From: an uncultured Opitutia bacterium
GTDB taxonomy: Bacteria; Verrucomicrobiota; Verrucomicrobiia; Opitutales; UBA953
Direction of reading: 5' to 3'
DNA: 64,000 nucleotides
NCBI GenBank assembly: GCA_903855995.1
Contig: CAIOAN010000013.1
Coordinates: forward strand, 204,875-268,874
In this document: positions 39,178-48,297 of the stretch, in pieces
Position numbering within the stretch: the stretch's first letter is position 1
Layout: each line of letters starts with the position of its first letter
The notes under the pieces: generated by a model
The model's input: only the letters and a program-made list of their open reading frames with translations
What the model was told of the DNA's origin: nothing
The model's database searches: none
Translations under genes and position numbers: made by a program

Positions 39178-40815
39178 ATGCGTCAGCTCACCACCCTGCT
39201 CTTAAGCCTGCTTGCGCTCACTGCCGGCGCTGAGCAGACGGACGTCGTGGTCGTGGGGGGCACTCCCTCCGGCGTCGCCGCCGCAGTCGCCGCCGCCCGC
39301 TCGGGCGCCAAAGTCGTCCTGATCGAAGAATCCCGCCACGTAGGCGGCATCCTGTCGGGCGGTCTGACGAACACCGATATCCGCAAGACCGACGCCGTCG
39401 GGGGGCTCTACGTCGAATTCAAGCGTCTGGTGGTCGAACATTACACCAAGACCTACGGAGCCAATTCGCCGGAACTGAAACTCTGCAAAGATGGCAACAT
39501 GTTCCAGCCCAAGGTCGCTGAAATAGTCTTCCGCCAATTACTGACGGCCGAAAAAAACGTGCGACTCATCGAAGGCGCCCGAGTCGTTGAAGCTCGCACT
39601 CCGAGTGGCCAAGCCACTCCAGGCCGCCGCCTCGATGGCGCCACGCCCAAGGCCTTCAGCCCGAAGCAGAAGCTGACTTCGGTGACGTTCGAAACGTCTT
39701 CCGGCCGTACCACGATCGACGCCGGGGCTTTCATCGACGCCACCTACGAAGGCGATCTCGCCGCCCTCGCCGGCGCCGACTACCGTGTGGGCCGTGAAAG
39801 CACCGCAGACTTCAAGGAAAAGCACGCCGGCAAGATTTACATCCGTTTCGGCGACAGCAATCCTCTACCCGGCTCGACCGGTGAAGCCGACGCAGGTATC
39901 CAGGCCTTCTGCTTCCGCTTCCACCTGACCAAGAACCCCGCGAACCAGCTACCGGTCGAGAAGCCCGCGGACTTCAACCGCGACGATTATAAGTTCCTGC
40001 TGGCTGATTTCCGGGGCGGCAAACTGACCCGACTCAACCAAGCCGTGCAGTTCTACGCGATGCCCGGCGGCAACTACGAGATCAACAGCAACCACCCCAG
40101 CCACGAGACCGGCGTACCCAGCGAGTCCCTCGACCTTGCGGAAGAGAACTACGGCTGGCCCGAAGCCGGCGTCGCCGAACGCGCCCGGATTTTCCGCCGT
40201 TATTGGAACTACCAGGAAGGCCTAATCTGGTTGCTGCAGAATGACCCCGAAGTGCCCGAGGACATCCGCAAGGACGCCCAGCAATGGGGCTTCCCCAAGG
40301 ATGAATTCACGGACAACCGTGGCCGTCCTCACCATATCTACGTGCGCCAAGGCCGACGCATCTGGGGCGAGCACACCGTCACGGAGAACGACGCCAAGTT
40401 CCTCGAAACCACCGGACTGCCCGCGCATAAGCCCGACGGCATCGCCATCGCCGAGTACCCGTTCGACAGCCACGCCGTGTCGCACTTCGACCCAGCCTAC
40501 CCGCTGCTCCGTCCGGGCTACTTCTACGTCGAACACGAGCCGTTCCAGATTCCTTACCGCAGCCTGCTGCCCAAGACCGTGGACGGCCTGCTCGTGCCCG
40601 TGGCTTGTTCCGCCTCGCACGTCGGCTATCAGACCATCCGTATGGAGCCCGTCTTCATGGCCCTCGGCGAAGCTTCCGGCATCGCCGCCGCCCAAGCCGC
40701 CGCCGCCGAGGCTGAACTCCGCGCGATCGACGTACCTGCCCTCCAGCGCGAAATCCTGAAGCGCGGCGGCGTCATCCTCTACGAAGCCACGGCCAAGCGC
40801 CCGGCAGGACTTTGA
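39178..40815 (+). CDS. FAD-dependent oxidoreductase, secreted (FAD_oxidored type)
   Basis: 545 aa; signal peptide; DVVVVGGTPSGVAAAVAAARSGAKVVLIEESRHVGGILSGGLTNTD. Confidence 0.88.
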   Translation: MRQLTTLLLSLLALTAGAEQTDVVVVGGTPSGVAAAVAAARSGAKVVLIEESRHVGGILSGGLTNTDIRKTDAVGGLYVEFKRLVVEHYTKTYGANSPELKLCKDGNMFQPKVAEIVFRQLLTAEKNVRLIEGARVVEARTPSGQATPGRRLDGATPKAFSPKQKLTSVTFETSSGRTTIDAGAFIDATYEGDLAALAGADYRVGRESTADFKEKHAGKIYIRFGDSNPLPGSTGEADAGIQAFCFRFHLTKNPANQLPVEKPADFNRDDYKFLLADFRGGKLTRLNQAVQFYAMPGGNYEINSNHPSHETGVPSESLDLAEENYGWPEAGVAERARIFRRYWNYQEGLIWLLQNDPEVPEDIRKDAQQWGFPKDEFTDNRGRPHHIYVRQGRRIWGEHTVTENDAKFLETTGLPAHKPDGIAIAEYPFDSHAVSHFDPAYPLLRPGYFYVEHEPFQIPYRSLLPKTVDGLLVPVACSASHVGYQTIRMEPVFMALGEASGIAAAQAAAAEAELRAIDVPALQREILKRGGVILYEATAKRPAGL

Positions 40816-40817
40816 AT

Positions 40818-42113
40818 ATGAAAACCATCAAGACGGACGTCCTGGTCTGCGGAGGCGGTTGCGCCGGCTCAGCAGCCGCTCTTGCCTCCGCTCGCTCCGG
40901 GGTGAAGACCTTGCTGATTGAGCGTGCCGGCTTCGCAGGCGGTATTATCACCGCGGTCGGCCTGCCGTATTTCGACGGCCTGATTGACAAGCCGACCGGA
41001 CGCTTCGTCGTCCGTGGCATCGCCCTAGAATTCCTCCGCGAACTCGGCCTCGCCAAGCCCGACGCCAAACGCATCGACGACCTGCCCGCCCACCTCATCA
41101 CGAAGTATTGGGGCTCGGTCCATATCCCGAACACCGACGAGTTCAAACTGCTCATGGACGGACTCATCCGTCGCCACTCTGAGCATCTGAGCGTACTTTA
41201 TCATTCGCTGGTCTGCGACGTGGAGACCAAGGGAGGACTGATCACCGCCGTCATCGTCGCGAACAAGGACGGCCTCGTACGTATCGAGGCCCGCCAGGTC
41301 ATCGACTCCACCGGCGACGCCGATGTCGCGAACTGGGCCGGCTGCCCCTCCGAGAAGAACCCAGAGATGATGCCGCTCACGATGCACTTCCGCATCGGCA
41401 ACGTCACACCCAACAAAGAGATGGCGCCGGCCGCCAAGCAGGCGCTCGTCGACGCGCATAAGGCCGGCAAGCTGCCGGAGTTCTACGGCCCTGGACTGAT
41501 TTTCGCCTTCGCCAAGAACGAAGCCTATATCCACGCCACCCGCATTGCTGGGGACGCGACCGACGCCGCCGACCTCACGCGCTGCGAGATGCAAGGCCGC
41601 CAGGACGCTTGGACGATCTTCCGCGAGTGGAAGGAAAAGGTCCCAGCCTTCAAGGACAGCTACCTGATCTCGACCGGGCCTTACATCGGCATCCGCGATA
41701 CGCGCCGCATCATCGGCGTCGAACGCCTGACCGTCGAGGATCTGCAGACTAACCGTCGCCACGACGATGCGATCGCCACGGGCTGCTGGTTCCTGGACAT
41801 CCATCCGCGCAAGACGACCACCGACAAGCCCTTCGCTGGTTCCGGCTTCCAGCCCAAACCCTATGACATCTCCTACCGCACCCTGCTCCCGCAGAAGGTC
41901 GGCAACCTGCTCGTCGCCGGACGCTGCCATAGCGCGACGCACGTCGCCTCCGCTTCCTCCCGCGTCACCGTGACAGCCATGGCCCTCGGCGAAGCCGCCG
42001 GTGTCGCCGCCGCCCTCGCCTGCGAGACCAAATCCGAGGTCGCCACGCTCGACGGCCGTAAGATCCGTGAAACCCTCTCCCGCCGCGACGCCGGCCCCTT
42101 CACCGATGCCTGA
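40818..42113 (+). CDS. FAD-dependent oxidoreductase (FAD_oxidored type), paralogue of the upstream gene
   Basis: TDVLVCGGGCAGSAAALASARSGVKTLLIERAGFAGGIITAVGLPYFDG; C-terminal LLVAGRCHSATHVASASSRVTVTAMALGEAAGVAAAL. Confidence 0.88.
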   Translation: MKTIKTDVLVCGGGCAGSAAALASARSGVKTLLIERAGFAGGIITAVGLPYFDGLIDKPTGRFVVRGIALEFLRELGLAKPDAKRIDDLPAHLITKYWGSVHIPNTDEFKLLMDGLIRRHSEHLSVLYHSLVCDVETKGGLITAVIVANKDGLVRIEARQVIDSTGDADVANWAGCPSEKNPEMMPLTMHFRIGNVTPNKEMAPAAKQALVDAHKAGKLPEFYGPGLIFAFAKNEAYIHATRIAGDATDAADLTRCEMQGRQDAWTIFREWKEKVPAFKDSYLISTGPYIGIRDTRRIIGVERLTVEDLQTNRRHDDAIATGCWFLDIHPRKTTTDKPFAGSGFQPKPYDISYRTLLPQKVGNLLVAGRCHSATHVASASSRVTVTAMALGEAAGVAAALACETKSEVATLDGRKIRETLSRRDAGPFTDA

Positions 42114-42333
42114 TAATCCCAATCGCAGCCACCCCGCCGGCATCAGCCGTCGCGACGCCCTCCGCGGCGTTTTCCTCGGTGCACTCGGACTCGCCGTGGT
42201 TCCGCGGCTCGCTGAAGCCAAGGAAGCCGTCAGCGTGCCCAAGGCCGCCGACACCTTCGTACCAGAGAACAACTACCCAACCTTCACCGACGAAGCTGAG
42301 TGCAAATCCGAAGACGGCCCGTTCACTCCCTAA
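42106..42333 (+). CDS. Small Tat-signal protein (75 aa), unknown function
   Basis: ATG at 42106 overlaps the upstream stop by 8 nt; MPDNPNRSHPAGISRRDALRGVFLGALGLAVVPRLAEAKEAVSVPKAADTFVPENNYPTFTDEAECKSEDGPFTP. Confidence 0.65.
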   Translation: MPDNPNRSHPAGISRRDALRGVFLGALGLAVVPRLAEAKEAVSVPKAADTFVPENNYPTFTDEAECKSEDGPFTP

Positions 42334-42334
42334 C

Positions 42335-43222
42335 ATGAATCCGGAAGTCGTCCGCCCTAACCTCGTCGGCCTCGGGGAAGTCCTGTGGGATGTCTTTCCG
42401 GATGCGGCCCACTTCGGAGGTGCGCCGGCTAACTTCGCCTGCCATGCCGCGGGCCTAGGTGGGGACGCGTGGGTCGTCAGCGCGGTCGGCCGGGACAAAC
42501 TAGGCGATGAGGCTCTGGCCTCCCTTTCGGCCAAGAACGTCCACACCCTCCTCCTTCAGCGCAACGATCACCCGACGGGAACAGTCACGGTGACCCTCGA
42601 TGCGGCCAAGCAGGCGAGCTACGTCTTCGCGTCCGACCCCGCCTGGGATCACATCGCCTGGAATGCGTCGCTGGCTCTACTAGCCAAGAAATGCCAGGCC
42701 GTGTGCTTTGGCTCCCTCGCCCAACGCGCCCCGGAAAGCCGACGCACCGTGCGTGAATTCCTCGAGAACACCTCCGCCGATTGCCTGCGTATCTTCGACG
42801 TCAACCTACGTCAGGCCTTCTACTCCCGCGAAGTCATCGAGTCCTCCCTCGGCTTCGCCAACGTCTTCAAACTGAACAACGACGAAGTTCCTACGGTCGC
42901 CGACCTGCTCGGCCTGCCCAAAGACGAGAAAGCCTTCATGCTCGCCGTCGCCCAGCGTTTCGACCTGCACACCGTAGCTCTGACGCGAGGTGCCGCCGGC
43001 TCGCTCGTCTGGCATAAGGGTACCTACGACGAGAAGACCGCCCCGAAGGTCGCCGTCGTGGATACCGTCGGCGCCGGAGACTCCTTCACCGCCGCCCTCG
43101 CCATCGGCCTACTCCGCGGCGATGACCTTGCGCGCATCCATCAACGCGCCGTCGACGTCGCCGCCTTTGTTTGCACGAAAGCCGGAGCGACGCCTGAGCT
43201 GTTACCGGAATTTCGGAGGTAG
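42335..43222 (+). CDS. PfkB family carbohydrate kinase (fructokinase-like)
   Basis: MNPEVVRPNLVGLGEVLWDVFPDAAHFGGAPANFACHAAGLGGD; DTVGAGDSFTAALAIG. Confidence 0.92.
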   Translation: MNPEVVRPNLVGLGEVLWDVFPDAAHFGGAPANFACHAAGLGGDAWVVSAVGRDKLGDEALASLSAKNVHTLLLQRNDHPTGTVTVTLDAAKQASYVFASDPAWDHIAWNASLALLAKKCQAVCFGSLAQRAPESRRTVREFLENTSADCLRIFDVNLRQAFYSREVIESSLGFANVFKLNNDEVPTVADLLGLPKDEKAFMLAVAQRFDLHTVALTRGAAGSLVWHKGTYDEKTAPKVAVVDTVGAGDSFTAALAIGLLRGDDLARIHQRAVDVAAFVCTKAGATPELLPEFRR

Positions 43223-43431
43223 GGACAGCACCACGTGCTGTCCTATGGTCTGCACATTTAGGTAGGGTCGGGACCGCGTCACGACATAGGTGCCTTTGGT
43301 AGGGCTGAGCGCCCCGCTCAGCCGCGGCTGACCTAGGAGGTCAGCCCTACCCTCGATGCAAAAGACAAGGATAGCACGTGGTGCTGTCCCTACCTCGTGA
43401 CAACTAGATCGGCACGCAGTGCCGACCCTAC
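43218..43431. repeat. Cluster of six palindromic modules in GGTAGGG/CCCTACC frames
   Basis: 43223-43243 GGACAGCAC-CAC-GTGCTGTCC; 43267-43285 GTCGGGAC-CGC-GTCACGAC (1 mismatch); 43303-43323 GGCTGAGCG-CCC-CGCTCAGCC; 43326-43346 GGCTGACCT-AGG-AGGTCAGCC; 43369-43389 GGATAGCAC-GTG-GTGCTGTCC (1 mismatch); 43407-43427 GATCGGCAC-GCA-GTGCCGACC (1 mismatch). Confidence 0.92.
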
Positions 43432-43435
43432 CTCG

Positions 43436-44830
43436 TCACCACGTATACCGAATGGTATAAGTGACCGTCTTCTCTTCGTCGGGCTGGAGCGGGACGCGGA
43501 ACTCGAAGCTCGTCGCGTCCTTCTTCTCATGCGGCTGGCTCTGGGCGGTCAGCGTCCAGGTGCCGCCCCGGTTCGCATGTTCGAGGACCCGGATCTCGAC
43601 CGGCTCTTTCTTGTGATTACGGACCTTGATCTCGAAAGTCTGCGTGGCGATCCGATTGGAACCGTCCTCGGTATTGTTCGTCATGCGATGCTCGCCGGTG
43701 AGGTCGAAGCTGTTGCCGGTGAGGACGCGGATGGTCTCATCCTTCGGGGTGTGGTCGATCTGGTTCTCGCCCACGAACTCGAGCTGGCGGTCGCCATCCT
43801 GGGAATAGAAGCGCACCTTGCCCTTCGGCAGGGCGATGCCGAGCTTGTTGGCCTCGGAGTTCTTGAACTCGCGATAGACCTGGACCTTGCCAGTCGAGGA
43901 GACCCCGCGGCGGTTATAATGCTGGGCGCCGTCGAAGACATAGATGCGCTCGGCCTTCACGCCCGTAGCCCGCACGAACTCGACTTGCTTGGTCTCCTTG
44001 TCCCGCAGCGTCGCGGGGTTGCCTAGGGTGTAGAGATGGAATTCGTCGAACGACTTCTCGGTCACCACTTTGGCACCGGCCATGGAAAGGCTGTCGAAAG
44101 CCGCAGCGCGTACCGCCTGCGGGTATTCTGGCTGCACGCGATTCACATCCCCGGCCATGAGCTTTATTTTAGCCTCATTGAAAGTCATGCCGCTCTGGTT
44201 GTTCATCGTCACCCAGCCGACGACGTCCAAGACATCGCTCTTCTCGGTGGCGACGAGGTTGTAGCTAGCCTCCCACGTGAAACCACGGCTCAGATAGGCT
44301 ACCTCGGCGTTAATCTTACCCGAAGAACCGGAGTTTAGTTTCCAGTTCAGCGTCGGCTTGAGGACGTTGTCAGTGCCGAGAGAGGGGAAGACTGGCTCGC
44401 CGGGCAGGGTGAACTGCAGCTTGCCGTCGACTTCGATGATGGGTTCGACGAAATTGCCACCGGGAACGAAACCGCTGCGCACGATCTTGCCGACGACAAC
44501 GCGATCGGGCTTATTGGTCTCGCGTCGATTAAACTCGAGGGTCTTACCTTCGAAGAGCGACATCAGCATCGCCTGCGAGACGGGGTCGTTTCGATAGGAC
44601 TGCTCGAGGATCTGGAACTCGGCTTTGCCCGCGACGTCGCGCAGGATGACGGAGTCGGCTTCAACCTGCGCCGTGGCGCCAGCGAAGGAGACCTGGTTGA
44701 CGCCGGACTTGAGGTCGATCGGCAAGGTCTCACGCACCACGGCGTAGCCGCCGTTGTAAATCGTGAGCGCCGGATCGGCGGCGAAGGAGACGGAAGCGGC
44801 GGCCAGCAGGAGGAGCGCGGGGAGTTTCAT
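43436..44830 (-). CDS. DUF4139 domain-containing protein, secreted
   Basis: 464 aa; signal peptide MKLPALLLLAAASVSFAAD; LTIYNGGYAVVRETLPIDLKSGVNQV; FEIKVRNHKKEPVEIRVLEHANRGGTW. Confidence 0.85.
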   Translation of the reverse strand: MKLPALLLLAAASVSFAADPALTIYNGGYAVVRETLPIDLKSGVNQVSFAGATAQVEADSVILRDVAGKAEFQILEQSYRNDPVSQAMLMSLFEGKTLEFNRRETNKPDRVVVGKIVRSGFVPGGNFVEPIIEVDGKLQFTLPGEPVFPSLGTDNVLKPTLNWKLNSGSSGKINAEVAYLSRGFTWEASYNLVATEKSDVLDVVGWVTMNNQSGMTFNEAKIKLMAGDVNRVQPEYPQAVRAAAFDSLSMAGAKVVTEKSFDEFHLYTLGNPATLRDKETKQVEFVRATGVKAERIYVFDGAQHYNRRGVSSTGKVQVYREFKNSEANKLGIALPKGKVRFYSQDGDRQLEFVGENQIDHTPKDETIRVLTGNSFDLTGEHRMTNNTEDGSNRIATQTFEIKVRNHKKEPVEIRVLEHANRGGTWTLTAQSQPHEKKDATSFEFRVPLQPDEEKTVTYTIRYTW

Positions 44831-44956
44831 GGGGTTGGGGAAATTCTGGGAAGCGGAAGAAGCTTTCCGATATTAATAAGCGCAACCGGCGGGGACATCC
44901 GTCTGAGGACTATCCCTTACCGACCCTTCCGACGCTGGCGGCGGTAACAAAGGTAG

Positions 44957-45002
44957 GGCTGACCACCCTTGGTCAGCCGCGGTTGAGCGAGGGCGCTCAA
45001 CC
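44957..45002. repeat. Double palindrome GGCTGACCA-CCCT-TGGTCAGCC / GGTTGAGCG-AGGG-CGCTCAACC
   Basis: Identical modules at 16032-16077; reverse orientation at 53499-53545 and 56628-56673. Confidence 0.92.
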
Positions 45003-45379
45003 CTACCCAAGACAAGGGCTAACAATTCAAAGGGAAACCGGAGACCGGATAGCTAGATGGGGGCATTTCTTTCAGGTCCCAGGTCTCGGCCGTCGGGTCT
45101 CAGGTTCGGCTGCTCAGGTACAGGTTCAGGCACCCTGCCTTCTGTACTCTGTCCTCTATTCAGCCATCCTTCATTTCAGGTGCCAGGTGACGGCCACCGG
45201 GGCATCGGCCATTCAGGCGTCGGCAGTCAGCCTTCGGCAGCCGGCCCCAGGCGCCAGCTGCCGCCACCTGAGATTTCCTAACCGCCAACCGCTTGCCGCT
45301 AACCGCTGACACTGGCGACAGCCTATCCATTCAGCCCTCCACTCAGTCCTCAACGCAGTCCTCCACCCAGCCCTCCACT

Positions 45380-46282
45380 CTACCTCCCCTTCTTCCTCTG
45401 CTTTCTCCGATACTCCACCGGCGTACACCCCATCTCCCGCTTGAACAGGCGATTGAAAAAGGTCACTTGGCGGAAACCGCAGGCCAGGGCGATGTCCAGG
45501 ACACTCCGCTCGCTATCCCGCAGCTCCCGACGGGCGGCCTGTAGGCGGAGCTCGTTCACGAAAGCGCTGAAGCTGTGGCCGGAGTGTTGCTTAAACTGCC
45601 GGGCGAAGGTCGGGCGACTCAGGCCAGAGATCTTCAGGAGGTCCTCCAGCCGGATCTCGTCGCGGAAGTTGGCCACGAGATGCTGCACGGATTTCGAGAT
45701 GGCCTTCTGATAATGGGACTCGGCGCTGAGCGTGAAACTGCGCGAGGACAACAGCGCGAGGTCGGACTCGGGCGCGTCGGCCACCTCCGCCAGGAGACGC
45801 AGCAACGCCGCGAGCTGTCCGGCGCCCTTACTCCGGGCAACATCCTGCATGAGCGCGGCGATGGCCGTCGCGGTCCGCCCACGCAGGTGCAAGCCGCGTT
45901 CGGCCCGCTTGAAGAGATCGCGGAGCTCGAGATTCTCTGGGAAAGCCCACACGGGATGGCTCTCGGGGAAGTGCCACTGGATCGAAAGCCCGCCCGACGC
46001 CCCCGAGGTATGCCAGTGGTGCGGGAGACGTTCGCCGAGCAGGACCAGATCGCCGGCCGCGAACGTGCCGATGGCATCGCCCACGAAGCGCGTGCCCTCC
46101 CCCGCCGTGAACAGGGTCAGTTCCACCTCCTTATGGAAGTGCCAGTGATTACCCTCCCCTTGGACAGGCTGCGTCCGACCAGGTCCCAAGATGCATTCGA
46201 CGTCCCGGAGCGTCTTTGACCAACGCAAGACGCGGAAGGAGTGCCCTTCGGGCAGCTCGACCTTCTCGCGGATGGCTTTCAT
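45380..46282 (-). CDS. AraC family transcriptional regulator with cupin-like N-terminus
   Basis: 300 aa; HFHKEVELTLFTAGEGTRFVGDAIGTFAAGDLVLLGERLPHHWH; C-terminal HTH (CGFRQVTFFNRLFKREMGCTPVEYRRKQRKK). Confidence 0.92.
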   Translation of the reverse strand: MKAIREKVELPEGHSFRVLRWSKTLRDVECILGPGRTQPVQGEGNHWHFHKEVELTLFTAGEGTRFVGDAIGTFAAGDLVLLGERLPHHWHTSGASGGLSIQWHFPESHPVWAFPENLELRDLFKRAERGLHLRGRTATAIAALMQDVARSKGAGQLAALLRLLAEVADAPESDLALLSSRSFTLSAESHYQKAISKSVQHLVANFRDEIRLEDLLKISGLSRPTFARQFKQHSGHSFSAFVNELRLQAARRELRDSERSVLDIALACGFRQVTFFNRLFKREMGCTPVEYRRKQRKKGR

Positions 46283-46401
46283 AGGGTCATTCGTATCAAA
46301 GACACCCCCACCTGCAAGGGGGTAATTGAGATGATAGTGCCACCAAGGGAGACGCCCAGCGTAGCGATTCCCGCACCGCGTGTTAGAATAGTCCTTTCCC
46401 C

Positions 46402-47445
46402 ATGAGCACTCCCGTCACGTATCGATTCTCTTTCGGCCCCTGGAATATCAGCGAGGGCGGCGACCCCTTCGGCGGCGACGTCCGCAAGGTCTTCCCCCAC
46501 GAGGAGAAGTTCGCCCTCTATCGCCCCCTCGGTTTCGAAGGCGTGCAGTTCCATGACGACGACGTCGTTCCGGGCATGGATGACCTGAAGCCTGATCAGA
46601 TCCAGAAGAAGGCCACCGAGGTAAAGGCGATGCTCGCCAACCAAGGCCTCGCCCCGGAGTTCGTCGCCCCGCGCCTGTGGTTCGCCGACCAGACCGTCGA
46701 CGGCGCCTACACTTCCAACAGCGCCTCCGACCGCGCGTACGCCTGGGATCGCACCAAGAAGTGCATCGACATCGCCAACGCCGTCGGCTCCAAGGCCATC
46801 GTGCTCTGGCTCGCCCGCGAAGGCACCTACATCCGCGAAGCCAAGGACGCCAAGCTGGCCTACCAGCGCCTGCTCGAGACGGTCAACGCGATGCTCGACT
46901 ACGATAAGAACATCGAGATCTGGATCGAGCCGAAGCCGAATGAGCCGACCGATCAGGCCTACGTGCCCACCATCGGCCACGCCCTCACCCTCTCCTACGC
47001 CTCCAAGGACCATAAGCGCGTCAAGGGCCTCATCGAATCCGCCCACGCGATGCTCGCCGGCCTCGACGCCAGCGACGAGATGGCCTTCGCCCTCGCCCAC
47101 GACAAACTGGCCAGCGTCCACCTCAACGACCAGAACGGCCTGAAATACGACCAAGACAAGAACTTCGGCGGCGCCAACCTCCGCGCGGCCTTCAACCAGG
47201 TCCGCGTCCTCGAGGAGTCCGGCTACGGTAGCCGCGGGGAATTCATCGGTCTGGACGTCAAGGCCATCCGCACCCAGCGCGGCTCGCCGGTCACCGACCA
47301 CCTCAAGAACAGCCGCGAGCTGTTCCTTGCGCTTGTGGCCAAGGTCCGCACGGTAGACCAGAAGCTCGTCCAGCAGTATCGCGACGCCCGCGACTACGAA
47401 GCGCTCGAGCTCTACATCCTCAAGCACATCATGGGACTGAAGTAA
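46402..47445 (+). CDS. xylA: Xylose isomerase (class I-like)
   Basis: 347 aa; GVQFHDDDVVP, WIEPKPNEP, ASVHLNDQNGLKYDQDKNFGGANL motifs. Confidence 0.85.
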   Translation: MSTPVTYRFSFGPWNISEGGDPFGGDVRKVFPHEEKFALYRPLGFEGVQFHDDDVVPGMDDLKPDQIQKKATEVKAMLANQGLAPEFVAPRLWFADQTVDGAYTSNSASDRAYAWDRTKKCIDIANAVGSKAIVLWLAREGTYIREAKDAKLAYQRLLETVNAMLDYDKNIEIWIEPKPNEPTDQAYVPTIGHALTLSYASKDHKRVKGLIESAHAMLAGLDASDEMAFALAHDKLASVHLNDQNGLKYDQDKNFGGANLRAAFNQVRVLEESGYGSRGEFIGLDVKAIRTQRGSPVTDHLKNSRELFLALVAKVRTVDQKLVQQYRDARDYEALELYILKHIMGLK

Positions 47446-47464
47446 GTCCCGCCCTCTCCCCCTC

Positions 47465-48292
47465 ATGAAGCAGTATCGCCTCAACCGCCTCTTCAACGCT
47501 TCGTCCAAGCGTTGCTTCGACGTCGCCGTCGACCACGGCTTCTTCAATCAGCCCGGCTTCCTGCAGGGCATCGAAGACATGCGACAGGTCGTCGCCACGC
47601 TCGTCGACGCCGGCCCCGACGCCATCCAGCTGACGGTCGGTCAGGCCCGCCACCTGCAGTCCATCCCGGGCAAGCAGAAGCCGGCCCTCGTTCTGCGTAC
47701 CGATACCGCCAACGTCTACGGCAAGGAGCTCCCCGCCACGGCGTTCAGCCTGATGATCGAGGAGACGATGCTGCAGGCCGTCCGCCTCGACGCCGCGTGC
47801 GTGTGCGTGAACCTCTTCCAGATTCCCGGCGCGCCCGACGTGACCGCGCAGTGCATCGAGAACATCATCAAACTGAAGCCGCAGGCCGATTACTACGGCA
47901 TGCCAATGATGGTCGAACCGCTCGTCTTCCAGCCCAATGCCATCGCCGGCGGCTACATGGTCGATGGTGACCTTACCAAGATTCTCCACCTGGTCCGCCA
48001 GGCGGTCGAACTCGGCGCCGATGTGATCAAGGCCGACCCGACCGATGACGTCTCGCAATACCACAAGGTCATCGAGACGGCTTCCGGCATCCCAGTCCTC
48101 GTCCGCGGCGGCGGTCGCGTGAGCGACAAGGAAATCCTCGTCCGCACCGAAGGCCTCCTCAAGCAGGGCGCCTCGGGCATTGTCTACGGTCGCAACGTCA
48201 TCCAGCACCCGAACCCGCGTGGCATCACGCAGGCGCTCATGGCGATGGTACATCGCAACGTGTCGGTCGACGAAGCCCTGAAGCTCATCTGA
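47465..48292 (+). CDS. DhnA-type class I aldolase family protein (FBP aldolase/DeoC/LacD superfamily)
   Basis: 275 aa; DVAVDHGFF, ADVIKADPTDDV, PVLVRGGGRVSD, GIVYGRNVIQHPNP motifs. Confidence 0.85.
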   Translation: MKQYRLNRLFNASSKRCFDVAVDHGFFNQPGFLQGIEDMRQVVATLVDAGPDAIQLTVGQARHLQSIPGKQKPALVLRTDTANVYGKELPATAFSLMIEETMLQAVRLDAACVCVNLFQIPGAPDVTAQCIENIIKLKPQADYYGMPMMVEPLVFQPNAIAGGYMVDGDLTKILHLVRQAVELGADVIKADPTDDVSQYHKVIETASGIPVLVRGGGRVSDKEILVRTEGLLKQGASGIVYGRNVIQHPNPRGITQALMAMVHRNVSVDEALKLI

Positions 48293-48297
48293 ACCCC

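Noticed and set aside
42990-43265. Recurrent peptides RDSTTCCP and LGQHVVLSLP in several small ORFs
   Set aside because: They are translations of the GGACAGCACCACGTGCTGTCC palindrome in different frames, not homologous proteins.
43303-43346. Classical rho-independent terminators
   Set aside because: Stems are GC-rich hairpins, but none of the framed palindromes is followed by a T tract, so the canonical terminator call is not supported.
43218-43431. CRISPR-like array
   Set aside because: Repeats are self-palindromes with different stems, with no constant 20-40 nt repeat, no regular spacers and no cas genes.
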